From Anaerolineales bacterium (lineage in GTDB: Bacteria > Chloroflexota > Anaerolineae > Anaerolineales > UBA11579): DNA of 64,000 nt. The DNA is taken from positions 271,797-335,796 of the forward strand of contig JAHBVE010000002.1 of assembly GCA_019637675.1 (NCBI GenBank), given 5' to 3'. This document shows positions 35,531 through 43,064 of this stretch, piece by piece. Both the position numbers and the translations under genes were made by a program. Under the pieces are notes generated by a model that saw only the letters and a program-made list of their open reading frames with translations, ran no database searches and was not told where the DNA came from. Positions within the stretch are counted from its first letter, which is position 1. The number at the start of each line of letters is the position of its first letter.

Positions 35531-36981
35531 TCACTTTGTCCAAACAACCGTGTGATTTCGTCTTCGTACAGCAGCTGCCAGCCTGCGGCCGGCAACAGCT
35601 TGCTCAGTGGCCAGCTGGGTTCCAGCAAGACCAGCTTGACCTCATGCCTGGCCAGCGCCTGTTCCCAGCCCGGCTCGGCGTTGGCGATCCGCAGCCACTC
35701 GCCCAGCACCTCATCGCCATAAAGATCCGTGCGGCCATCCGCAAACACAGGATATTCTGGCAACGCCCAGACCAGGTAGCCGCCCCAATTATACGAGTTG
35801 AATATCCGCCCCTGAGGACGCTGTGCTTTTAGATAATCCACCGCGCCCACCGGCAGGCTGGCGCGGAAGTGTTGCTCGTTGACCTGTGCGGGTAACACAA
35901 TGCTGGCCTTGGCCGTCACGGTGGCCAGCGCAAGCACCAGCATGATGACGTGCAAGATGGCTTGCGGCCGTGTTGGGCTGCGGCGGTAACGCAGCTTTTT
36001 CTCCAGCCGCAGCAAGCTGTTGGGTATATTTCGGCTCAGTACGATCGGCGCAGCCAACGCGAACAGGGCCACATTGCGCACCGCCAACAAGCTCATCCCG
36101 CCCAGCACGCTCACCAACAGCAAGTCGTAGAGCGCCGGCCGGCGCGGCGCAAAGATCAGCGCCAGCACGCTGAGCGCCGCCAACAGGCCGAATGGCCAAA
36201 TACGCGTTTCGTGAAAATTAGGAGACTGCCACTCCTGGATGTAGCCGCGCAACACGTCCATCTCCACTGTGTCGAACGGGTAGCGCAGCATGACGGGGCC
36301 AGACGGGTTGATGCACACCGCCAGCAGCATACCGCCCGCCGCCGGCGCCAAATACTTTCCCCACTCGCGCCAAGCCTGCGCCCGGCTGCCCTTTCGTCTG
36401 CGTTCCAGCCACCAGGTCGCCACGCGCTCCAGCGCATACAGCCCCAGCAAGATGAAGCCGACTATGAAACCGGGGTGACTGTTGGCCCAGGCCAACATCA
36501 CCACCGGCAGCCACAGCAGGCGGCGTGGCTGTCCGGCCCGCGCGGCTTCCAGCAGCCACAGGCACACCGCGCTGAACACAAAGCTCCACAAATACGGCCG
36601 CGCCGCCCAATACACCGCCGAGCTGGCTGCGGCCAGCAGCAGAATGCCGCTTTGCAAAAAGATGCCGCCGCGGCTCAACGACTTGTACACAAAGACAAAA
36701 GTCAGGGTCACCAGCGCCGCCACCCACAAGTTCAGGCCGGCAAATCCAGCCCACTGGTGCAGCAAATACAGTTGCACTTCGCTCACCCAGGCGGCGCTGG
36801 GATACAACCACGCCGCCCCTGCCCGCGTGAACGAAAACGTATCCGCAGTCGGCACACCGCTCTGCAAGATCAGCTCGCCGGTGCGCAGGTGCCACCAGGT
36901 ATCCGTATCCGTGGAGATGCGCAGCGCCATGGCAAAGATAGCCAGGAAGGTAAGCGCGATAACCAGACGGCGAAAGGACAT
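35527..36981 (-). CDS. Polytopic membrane protein, first gene of the second GT-C island
   Basis: The 484-residue protein starts at ATG 36981 (MSFRRLVIALTFLAIFAMAL), chosen because TACTAT lies 6 bases before it. An in-frame ATG at 37020 adds 13 polar residues and would sit against the PadR operator. The first outer loop, ISTDTDTWWHLRTGELILQ with SGVPTADTFSFTRAG, resembles GT-C-type proteins of unknown substrate. Later features are NPSGPVMLRYPFDTVEM and a soluble tail with FNSYNWGGYLVWALPEYPVF. No specific family is certain. Confidence 0.82.
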   Translation of the reverse strand: MSFRRLVIALTFLAIFAMALRISTDTDTWWHLRTGELILQSGVPTADTFSFTRAGAAWLYPSAAWVSEVQLYLLHQWAGFAGLNLWVAALVTLTFVFVYKSLSRGGIFLQSGILLLAAASSAVYWAARPYLWSFVFSAVCLWLLEAARAGQPRRLLWLPVVMLAWANSHPGFIVGFILLGLYALERVATWWLERRRKGSRAQAWREWGKYLAPAAGGMLLAVCINPSGPVMLRYPFDTVEMDVLRGYIQEWQSPNFHETRIWPFGLLAALSVLALIFAPRRPALYDLLLVSVLGGMSLLAVRNVALFALAAPIVLSRNIPNSLLRLEKKLRYRRSPTRPQAILHVIMLVLALATVTAKASIVLPAQVNEQHFRASLPVGAVDYLKAQRPQGRIFNSYNWGGYLVWALPEYPVFADGRTDLYGDEVLGEWLRIANAEPGWEQALARHEVKLVLLEPSWPLSKLLPAAGWQLLYEDEITRLFGQSE

Positions 36982-36987
36982 AGGGAA

Positions 36988-36993
36988 ATAGTA
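36988..36993 (-). promoter_or_regulatory. -10 box TACTAT, leaderless arrangement
   Basis: TACTAT on the reverse strand is followed by six bases (TTCCCT) and ATG 36981. It supports the shorter start of the membrane protein gene. Confidence 0.45.
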
Positions 36994-37027
36994 ATAGAGT
37001 TTGGCCTTGACAACACTCATATATCAT

Positions 37028-37051
37028 AGTACCTTTGTATAGAAAGGTACT
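37028..37051. promoter_or_regulatory. Palindromic operator of the PadR gene
   Basis: AGTACCTTT and AAAGGTACT are perfect 9-base arms separated by six bases, ending 3 bases before the PadR ATG at 37055. It resembles autoregulatory PadR operators and could also influence the divergent membrane-protein gene. Confidence 0.75.
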
Positions 37052-37054
37052 GTT

Positions 37055-37378
37055 ATGGAGAAGAGTCCAAAATTTGCCCCGCTGCGCAAGGGCCTGCTGG
37101 AGTTCCTCATCCTGACCATCGTGTCTTCCGGCAAGGTATACGCCGCAGACATCCTGGAGCGCCTCAGCCAGACCGACTTTGCCACCCAGGAGGGCACGCT
37201 CTACCCCCTGCTCAGCAAGCTGCGCCGCGATGAGCTGCTGGACTACGAATGGCAGGAGTCAGATGCAGGCCCACCCCGCAAGTATTACAAGCTCACGCCA
37301 GCTGGGCGCAAACAGCTGGCAGAGTTCAACGCTTACTGGGAACAACTAACTACGTTAATAAGTGAACTAGGAGAATAA
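37055..37378 (+). CDS. PadR-family transcriptional regulator
   Basis: The 107-residue winged-helix protein has PLRKGLLEFLILTIVSSGKVYAA-type start, TDFATQEGTLYPLLSKLRRD (recognition helix and wing) and GPPRKYYKLTPAGRKQLAEF. This is the short subfamily-1 PadR, usually an autorepressor controlling a linked membrane protein. It precedes the PspC gene by 2 bases, and a palindrome covers its start region. The inducing signal is unknown; membrane stress is a guess from PspC. Confidence 0.93.
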   Translation: MEKSPKFAPLRKGLLEFLILTIVSSGKVYAADILERLSQTDFATQEGTLYPLLSKLRRDELLDYEWQESDAGPPRKYYKLTPAGRKQLAEFNAYWEQLTTLISELGE

Positions 37379-37380
37379 AA

Positions 37381-37902
37381 GTGAAGAATTTGGTCCTCAT
37401 CCAGCTCAGCGGTCACACCGCCAGCTTCCAAGCCGAGCAAGATGCTTACGATGCCCTGCGCCGCTATCTTGACCGCGCCCGCCGCAGCCTGCAAGCTGAC
37501 CCAGACCACGAGGAAGTCTTGCGCGACCTGGAGCAGTCCATCGGCGATAAATTCGCTGCTCGCCTGCAATCAGCGGAGCAGGTGCTAACCCTCGGCGACA
37601 TCAACGCCGTGCTAGCGGACGTTGGCCCCGTGGCTGGCGAGCCCACTGCAGCCGACACCCCTCCTAAAGGCCGGCGCCGATTGGTGCGCATTCAAGAAGG
37701 CCAGGAGATCCTTGGGATTTGTCAGGGGCTTTCAGCGTACTCTGATATCAATGTCGACTGGCTACGAACAATCTTCATTGGATTGGCTCTTGTCACCGGC
37801 GGCGCCTTCATCCTCGTCTATTTTGCGGCGGCGTTCTTCCTGCCCGTTGTCGCTACTCGCGAAGAATTCTTCGCTAAGTATGGAAGCAACTCAGCACTGT
37901 AA
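37381..37902 (+). CDS. PspC-domain membrane protein
   Basis: The 173-residue protein starts at GTG 37381. Residues 1-90 form an alpha-helical cytoplasmic region seen in PadR-linked proteins (DAYDALRRYLDRARRSLQAD and similar). The C-terminal PspC domain has RIQEGQEILGICQGLSAYSD, INVDWLRTIFIGLALVTGGA and a hydrophobic helix. PspC proteins take part in envelope stress responses. It is controlled with the PadR gene and ends before a two-way terminator. Confidence 0.9.
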   Translation: MKNLVLIQLSGHTASFQAEQDAYDALRRYLDRARRSLQADPDHEEVLRDLEQSIGDKFAARLQSAEQVLTLGDINAVLADVGPVAGEPTAADTPPKGRRRLVRIQEGQEILGICQGLSAYSDINVDWLRTIFIGLALVTGGAFILVYFAAAFFLPVVATREEFFAKYGSNSAL

Positions 37903-37916
37903 AGTAGATTGACCAA

Positions 37917-37946
37917 TAAAAAAAGGCGCCAATTGGCGCCTTTTTT
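37917..37946. terminator. Bidirectional terminator between PspC gene and sigA
   Basis: GGCGCCAA-TTGGCGCC (37925-37940) is a perfect palindromic stem flanked by eight A on the left and six T on the right. It ends both the forward padR-pspC unit and the reverse sigA unit. Confidence 0.88.
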
Positions 37947-37958
37947 GTTTTCATGTTT

Positions 37959-39206
37959 TTAGTTCTCGCCCAAATACTCTTTGAGCTTCTTGCTCACCAC
38001 CGGATGGCGCAGACGGCTCAGCGCCTGGGCCTCGATCTGGCGCACACGCTCGCGCGTCACGCCCATCTTGCTGCCCACTTCTTCCAGGGTATAGGCCTGG
38101 CCATCCAGCAAACCGTAGCGCAGTTGCAGAATGCGCACTTCGCGCGGCGGCAACCCATCCAGCACCTCGCCCAGATGTTGGCGCAGCAGGTTGTAGGTCG
38201 CCGAGTCGTCGGGAGCCGGGGCTTCGTGATCCTGAATAAAGTCACCCAGCACCGAATCTTCCTCATCGTCCGTGGGGGTCTCCAACGAAAGCGGGCGGCG
38301 GGCCACCTGGATCATGTTCTCCACCTTCTTGGCGGGCACATCCAGGGCGGCGGCCAGCTCCTCCACCGATGGTTCGCGACCCAGGCGCTGGGTCAGCTGG
38401 TGCTGCACACGCAGCAGCTTGTTGATCTGGTCGCCCATGTGGACCGGCACACGGATGGTGCGCCCCTGGTCGGCGATCGCACGCGTCACCGCCTGGCGGA
38501 TCCACCAGGTGGCATAGGTGCTGAACTTGTGGCCGCGGCGGTAATCGAACTTCTTGGCGGCGCGGATCAGGCCAATATTGCCTTCCTGGATCAGGTCCTG
38601 GAAGGGCACGCCGCGCCCCATGTACTTCTTGGCCACGCTGATCACTAGACGGCTGTTGGCCGTGATCAGATGCTCACGGGCAGCCCAGCCATCCTCAATA
38701 TTAAAGCGATACTTGCCGCGCTGGGCCTCTTCCAGGCGGCCCGAGGCCAACACTTCGCGGGCGATACGGCCCTTTTCGATGCGCTTGGCTAGGCTTACTT
38801 CCTCGGCCGCGGTCAGCAGGGGTACCCGCCCCACTTCCTTCAGGTACAGGCCGATCATGTCATCGGTGTCGATGTTAGCCAGGTAATTGTCGTCAGCTTC
38901 GCGCTGGCGGCGGCTTTCGCTCTCTTCTTCCTCTAAATCCTCGTCCCCGCTCAGGTCAGCATCCGCCGCCTGCTCCAGACCCTCCGGATCGTCCACATAA
39001 GCCACTCCGGCGCCCAGCAGGGCGGCAAAGGCTTCCTCCAGCTTGTCTACGTCTCGCTCAGCCTCAGGGAAGAAATTGAGGATGTCATCGATCGTGACAT
39101 AGCCTTGTTTACGGCCTAATTCAATTAAACGGACAACTGCAGGGTGATCTCGGTCTTGATCGTGGTCGTTTTCAACGATATCGCTAAGGATCTTTTCGTT
39201 CAGCAC
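37959..39206 (-). CDS. sigA: Primary RNA polymerase sigma factor SigA/RpoD
   Basis: The 415-residue protein has region 1.1-like N-terminus (ELGRKQGYVTIDDILNFFPE) and an acidic linker (90-110). Region 1.2 follows (DMIGLYLKEVGRVPLLTAAE), then regions 2.1-2.4 (LIQEGNIGLIRAAKKFDYRR, HKFSTYATWWIRQAVTRAIA), region 3 and region 4 (LPPREVRILQLRYGLLDG, VTRERVRQIEAQALSRLRH). It reads the TTGACA/TATAAT class seen across this window. The start is GTG 39206 (no nearby ATG), with a weak ribosome site. It is transcribed alone. Confidence 0.97.
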   Translation of the reverse strand: MLNEKILSDIVENDHDQDRDHPAVVRLIELGRKQGYVTIDDILNFFPEAERDVDKLEEAFAALLGAGVAYVDDPEGLEQAADADLSGDEDLEEEESESRRQREADDNYLANIDTDDMIGLYLKEVGRVPLLTAAEEVSLAKRIEKGRIAREVLASGRLEEAQRGKYRFNIEDGWAAREHLITANSRLVISVAKKYMGRGVPFQDLIQEGNIGLIRAAKKFDYRRGHKFSTYATWWIRQAVTRAIADQGRTIRVPVHMGDQINKLLRVQHQLTQRLGREPSVEELAAALDVPAKKVENMIQVARRPLSLETPTDDEEDSVLGDFIQDHEAPAPDDSATYNLLRQHLGEVLDGLPPREVRILQLRYGLLDGQAYTLEEVGSKMGVTRERVRQIEAQALSRLRHPVVSKKLKEYLGEN

Positions 39207-39264
39207 TTACGGGATGCTCTTTTCGACTGTGGGCCTCACAAGGAATTGCACAAAACGGGGGCAT

Positions 39265-39303
39265 AAAAAGCCAGCAACGGGTGCTGTTGCTGGTGTGTTT
39301 TTT
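39265..39303 (-). other. Terminator-like hairpin in the sigA leader
   Basis: CCAGCAAC (39286-39293 on the reverse strand) and GTTGCTGG (39271-39278) form a perfect 8-bp stem followed by CTTTTT on the sigA strand, 59 bases before GTG 39206. No reverse gene lies upstream to need a terminator, so this could attenuate sigA. The forward side also has six T. The remaining leader, 39207-39415, shows nothing else clear. Confidence 0.6.
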
Positions 39304-39403
39304 AGCTTTCCGAGTGGATTGTCAATATACAGCGAATCAAAGAGCCGAGTCAACAACGAAATCTTTTTAGCCCATTTCTGCTCGAAAACGCCCGCCGGGG
39401 CCA

Positions 39404-39409
39404 TATAAT
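39404..39409 (+). promoter_or_regulatory. -10 box TATAAT, leaderless arrangement
   Basis: TATAAT is followed by six bases (CACGCT) and ATG 39416. No Shine-Dalgarno is present. Confidence 0.6.
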
Positions 39410-39415
39410 CACGCT

Positions 39416-39745
39416 ATGTATTACGGAATCCACGGAAAATTCACCGCTACCCCCAACAACGGCCCTGCCTTGCTGCACATCCTGCTGGAGGCCGCCGAGG
39501 GCCTGCGCCAGAACCCTGACTGTCTCATCTACCTCGTCAGCGCCCAACCTGATGACCCGGATGCCGTCTGGGTCAGCGAAGTCTGGGTCAGCCAGGCCGC
39601 CCATCAGGCTTCGCTGGACGACCAGGCCACCCGAGAGCTGATCGCCCAGGCCCGGCCGCTCATCGCCGGCATTTTCGGAGCGGGTAGAGCTGCATACCAA
39701 AGGCGGCAAAGGCCTCTAAGCCTCATTTGGGGCTGCTTGACGTAA
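39416..39745 (+). pseudogene. Antibiotic-biosynthesis-monooxygenase-like protein with C-terminal frameshift
   Basis: The 109-codon frame resembles ABM/YgiN quinol monooxygenase-like proteins through GIHGKFTATPNNGPALLHIL, LIYLVSAQPDDPDAVWVSEV and WVSQAAHQASLDDQATRELI. The expected family ending (G-E-R-V-E then GGKGL) is missing in frame. In another frame, 39684-39719 reads VELHTKGGKGL and stop. Two bases appear to be lost at about 39678-39683 (GGAG-CGG instead of GGAGAGCGG), replacing the last residues with an unrelated 20-residue tail. The core is intact, so activity may remain. A sequencing error is possible. Confidence 0.75.
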
Positions 39746-39788
39746 AACCTATCCACAAATTACAATCAATTCTTGCATTGCCTAACCA

Positions 39789-39821
39789 AGCGCCGTCGGC
39801 ATTTTGCCATCGGCGCTTTTT
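39789..39821 (+). terminator. Terminator between the ABM-like gene and hppA
   Basis: AGCGCCGTCGGC (39789-39800) pairs with GCCATCGGCGCT (39806-39817) with two imperfect positions and is followed by TTTTTAA. It separates the two forward genes, so hppA needs its own promoter or readthrough. Confidence 0.75.
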
Positions 39822-39856
39822 AAGGAAAAGCACAATCTTTCACAGGAGTTATTTGC

Positions 39857-42208
39857 ATGTATGAATTAGGTTTGACCAGTTTTGAAGTCGGAGCCATCTG
39901 GGCCGTGTTTGGCGTTGCCATCCTCGGCCTGGCCTATGCGCTCTGGCTGCGCAAGGAAGTGATGGCGGCTGACGCCGGCACTCCCAAGATGCAGGAGGTC
40001 TGGAGCGCCATCCGTGATGGCGCCAACGCCTACCTGGGTCGCCAGTTGCGCACCATTGTGCCCCTCATCGTTGTCCTCACCGTGGCCATGTACCTCTCGG
40101 TGGCCATTGTGCCCCCCACCCCTGAGGCCATTGAGCGCTTCCACAACATGAACCCTGAGCAGATCCGCACCGTCGTCGGTGTGGGCCGCGCCGTGGGCTT
40201 CGTGATGGGCGCCGTGTTCTCCCTGTTGGTGGGCCAGATCGGTATGCGCATGGCGGTCAACGCCAACGTGCGTGTGGCCTCTGAGGCGCGCAACTCCTTC
40301 GGTGGCGCCCTCAAGATCGCCTACCGCGCCGGCACCATCACCGGCATGCTGACTGACGGCCTGGGCCTGTTGGGCGGCACGATCATCTTCATCTACTTCG
40401 GCATCGCCGCGCCTGACGCCCTGCTGGGCTTCGGCTTCGGCGGCACCCTGCTGGCGCTGTTCATGCGCGTCGGCGGCGGCATCTTCACCAAGGCGGCCGA
40501 TGTAGGCGCTGACCTGGTCGGCAAGGTAGAGAACGACATCCCCGAGGATGACCCGCGCAACCCCGCTGTAGTGGCTGACCTGGTGGGTGACAACGTGGGT
40601 GACTGCGCCGGCATGGCTGCAGACATCTTTGAATCCTACGAGGTGACCATCGTCTCTGGCCTGATCCTGGGTGTTGCCCTGCACGCCCTGACCGGCCACA
40701 TCGAGTGGATCATCTACCCGCTGATCGTGCGCGGTATCGGTGTGCTGTCTTCCATCATCGGCACCTACGCTGTCAAAGCCGGCAAGGAAGGCAACGCTGC
40801 CAAGGCCATGAGCGCTATCTTCAGCGGCTTCCTGTCCTCCGCCGCCATCTCCGTGGTGCTGTTCTTCGCCGCCGCCCTGTTCTACCTGCAAGACGCCGGC
40901 CTGCCCGGTGGCTGGTGGCGCACCCCTACGGCCGTTGCCATCGGTGTGCTGTTGGCCATCCTGATCGACCGCATGACCGAGTACTTCACCGGCACGCACC
41001 AGAAGCCGGTTGACGAGATCAAGAAAGCGGCTGACACCGGCCCGGCTACCCTGATCCTTCAGGGTTTGTCCGTAGGCTACGAGTCCTCCGTGTGGGCTGC
41101 GATCGTGATCGCCGCCACCATCTTCTCGTCCATCATCATCTTCGGCGGCATCGGCACCACCCCCGCTGAGACGATCACCTACATCCTCTACGGCGTCGCC
41201 ATGACCGGTATCGGCATGCTGACCCTGACCGGCAACAACGTGGCCATGGACTCCTTCGGCCCGATTGCTGACAACGCCAATGGCATCGGTGAGATGTCAT
41301 GGAGCGGCAAGACCGACAAGGTCACCAAGAAGGCGCAGCGCATCATGGCTGACCTGGATGCGGTGGGTAACACCACCAAGGCCATCACCAAGGGTGTGGC
41401 CATCGGCTCGGCGGTGATCGCCGCCGTGGCCCTGTTTGGCTCCTACCTGGTGGACGTAAGCCGTGCCCAGGCCGCCGCTGGCGTGCCGCTGGCCCAGCAG
41501 ATCCAGTCCATCGGTATCCGCATTGACGTGCCGCAGGTCTTCGTGGGCATGCTCATCGGTGGCGCCCTGCCCTGGCTGTTCTCCTCCTACGCCATTCAGG
41601 CGGTCAGCCGCGCTGCAGCCCTCATCGTTGAGGAATGCCGCCGCCAGTTCGCCCGTGGCGTGCTGAAGGGCCGCGTCAAGCCTGACTACAAGCAGGCCGT
41701 CAACATCTCCACCGGCGCCGCTCAGAAAGAGCTGGTGCCCCTGGCCGTGTTGGCCGTCGTCACCCCGATCCTGGTCGGTTTGCTGCTGGGCGTCAACGCC
41801 CTGGGTGGTTTCCTGGCTGGCATCATCCTCTCCGGCCAACTGCTGGCGGTGTTCATGAACAACGCCGGTGGCGCCTGGGACAATGCCAAGAAGCTGATCG
41901 AAGACGAGCCCAAGACCCCCAAGAAGAACCTGGGCAAAGGCTCCGAGCGTCACAAGGCCAGCGTGGTCGGTGACACCGTCGGTGACCCGCTGAAGGACAC
42001 CGCCGGCCCGGCCCTCAACCCCATGATCAAGGTTGTCAACCTGGTCTCGGTCATCATCGCCCCTGTGGTGGTGCAGATCGAGAACCTTGGCCCCGGTGAA
42101 TGGACTGCGGCCGCTGTTCTGGTTGCCCTGCTGGCTTGGTCGATCCTCTCCAGCAAGAGCACCGGCTCCGTCGGCGCTAAGCCCAAGAAGGCTGTTGCCC
42201 GCCGCTAG
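39857..42208 (+). CDS. hppA: Membrane-bound proton-translocating pyrophosphatase HppA
   Basis: The 783-residue protein has about sixteen membrane spans. The PPi/Mg site is in ADVGADLVGKVENDIPEDDP followed by RNPAVVADLVGDNVGDCAGM; a second acidic loop is DTVGDPLKDTAGPALNPMIK. GNTTKAITKGVAIGSA has Lys where K+-dependent enzymes have Ala, the accepted mark of the K+-independent class. It couples PPi hydrolysis to H+ pumping, recovering energy from biosynthetic PPi. AGGAG lies 8 bases before ATG 39857. A strong terminator follows. Confidence 0.96.
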   Translation: MYELGLTSFEVGAIWAVFGVAILGLAYALWLRKEVMAADAGTPKMQEVWSAIRDGANAYLGRQLRTIVPLIVVLTVAMYLSVAIVPPTPEAIERFHNMNPEQIRTVVGVGRAVGFVMGAVFSLLVGQIGMRMAVNANVRVASEARNSFGGALKIAYRAGTITGMLTDGLGLLGGTIIFIYFGIAAPDALLGFGFGGTLLALFMRVGGGIFTKAADVGADLVGKVENDIPEDDPRNPAVVADLVGDNVGDCAGMAADIFESYEVTIVSGLILGVALHALTGHIEWIIYPLIVRGIGVLSSIIGTYAVKAGKEGNAAKAMSAIFSGFLSSAAISVVLFFAAALFYLQDAGLPGGWWRTPTAVAIGVLLAILIDRMTEYFTGTHQKPVDEIKKAADTGPATLILQGLSVGYESSVWAAIVIAATIFSSIIIFGGIGTTPAETITYILYGVAMTGIGMLTLTGNNVAMDSFGPIADNANGIGEMSWSGKTDKVTKKAQRIMADLDAVGNTTKAITKGVAIGSAVIAAVALFGSYLVDVSRAQAAAGVPLAQQIQSIGIRIDVPQVFVGMLIGGALPWLFSSYAIQAVSRAAALIVEECRRQFARGVLKGRVKPDYKQAVNISTGAAQKELVPLAVLAVVTPILVGLLLGVNALGGFLAGIILSGQLLAVFMNNAGGAWDNAKKLIEDEPKTPKKNLGKGSERHKASVVGDTVGDPLKDTAGPALNPMIKVVNLVSVIIAPVVVQIENLGPGEWTAAAVLVALLAWSILSSKSTGSVGAKPKKAVARR

Positions 42209-42230
42209 GCGAGCTACTGTTTGAAACAAA

Positions 42231-42261
42231 AGACCCGCTGCAATGCAGCGGGTCTTTTTTT
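42231..42261. terminator. Terminator after hppA
   Basis: AGACCCGCTGC (42231-42241) and GCAGCGGGTCT (42245-42255) form a perfect 11-bp stem with a 3-base loop, followed by T7. An A-rich left flank lets it also end the reverse ABC transporter unit. Confidence 0.9.
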
Positions 42262-42284
42262 GTTTGCTGTCAGGTCACCCAGCA

Positions 42285-43064
42285 CTACTCTTGTTTACTG
42301 AACGCCCGCACCGCCGGCACTAAAAATACGATAAAGAAGCCCAGCAGCACTAACACGTCTAGGCTCACCGGATGCAGGCGGCTGGCCGCCAAAAAGCCGG
42401 GCTGCGCCGCCCCGGCCAGCACCACCTGGCGCAATGCGTCCGTGGCGTACGCCATAGGGTTGATGCGCACCAGCACATTCATCCAGCCCGGCAACCCGGC
42501 CAGCGGGAACAGCGCGCCGGAGAGCAGGAACAGCGGCATCATCAGGAAATTGATAATGACGTTGTAGCCTTCAATACCACGCAGGCGGGTCGAGACCAGC
42601 AAGCCGAGGGCGGTGCACACTGCCGCCAGCACCGCCATAATGCCAACCAGCTGCGCCACCTGTCCCAGCGTGAGCGGCAAGCCCAGCAGCCAGGCCAGCG
42701 GCAAGGTCAGCACGCCTTGCAGCAGCGCGATCGTGCTGCCACTGGCGACTTTGCCCAGCGCCACCGCCAGCCGCGGCGCGGGCGAAACCAGCACTTCTTT
42801 CAGAAAGCCAAACTCGCGGTCGTACACAACAGAAATAGCCGTGAACAGCGCGGTGAACATGATAGTTAGGCCGATCACGCCCGGATACACGAACGCAGTA
42901 AAGCCCACCCCGCCCAATGACGAAGTGCCCGACAGCAAGCTGGAAAGCCCGGTGCCAAAGATCGCCAGGTACAGCAACGGCTGCGCCAGCGAGGTAACGA
43001 TGCGTGAGCGGTTGCGCAGAAAGCGGGTCAGATCGCGCAGCCAGATCGTATACAGCGCGCTCAC
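42285..43064 (-). CDS. ABC-2 type exporter permease (DrrB-like)
   Basis: The 259-residue protein has six hydrophobic segments. It begins MSALYTIWLRDLTRFLRNRS and carries VSPAPRLAVALGKVASGSTI and a FPLAGLPGWMNVLVRINPMA loop before the last helices, all typical of the ABC-2/DrrB family. It forms an exporter with the ATPase encoded upstream; start and stop overlap by 4 bases. The substrate (drug, lipid or glycan) cannot be told. Confidence 0.93.
   Translation of the reverse strand: MSALYTIWLRDLTRFLRNRSRIVTSLAQPLLYLAIFGTGLSSLLSGTSSLGGVGFTAFVYPGVIGLTIMFTALFTAISVVYDREFGFLKEVLVSPAPRLAVALGKVASGSTIALLQGVLTLPLAWLLGLPLTLGQVAQLVGIMAVLAAVCTALGLLVSTRLRGIEGYNVIINFLMMPLFLLSGALFPLAGLPGWMNVLVRINPMAYATDALRQVVLAGAAQPGFLAASRLHPVSLDVLVLLGFFIVFLVPAVRAFSKQE

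Noticed and set aside
39866-40999. 377-codon reverse frame opposite hppA, and a similar one at 41297-42229
   Set aside because: His/Asp/Gly/Gln-rich artefacts of strong codon bias in hppA; no motifs and no start signals.
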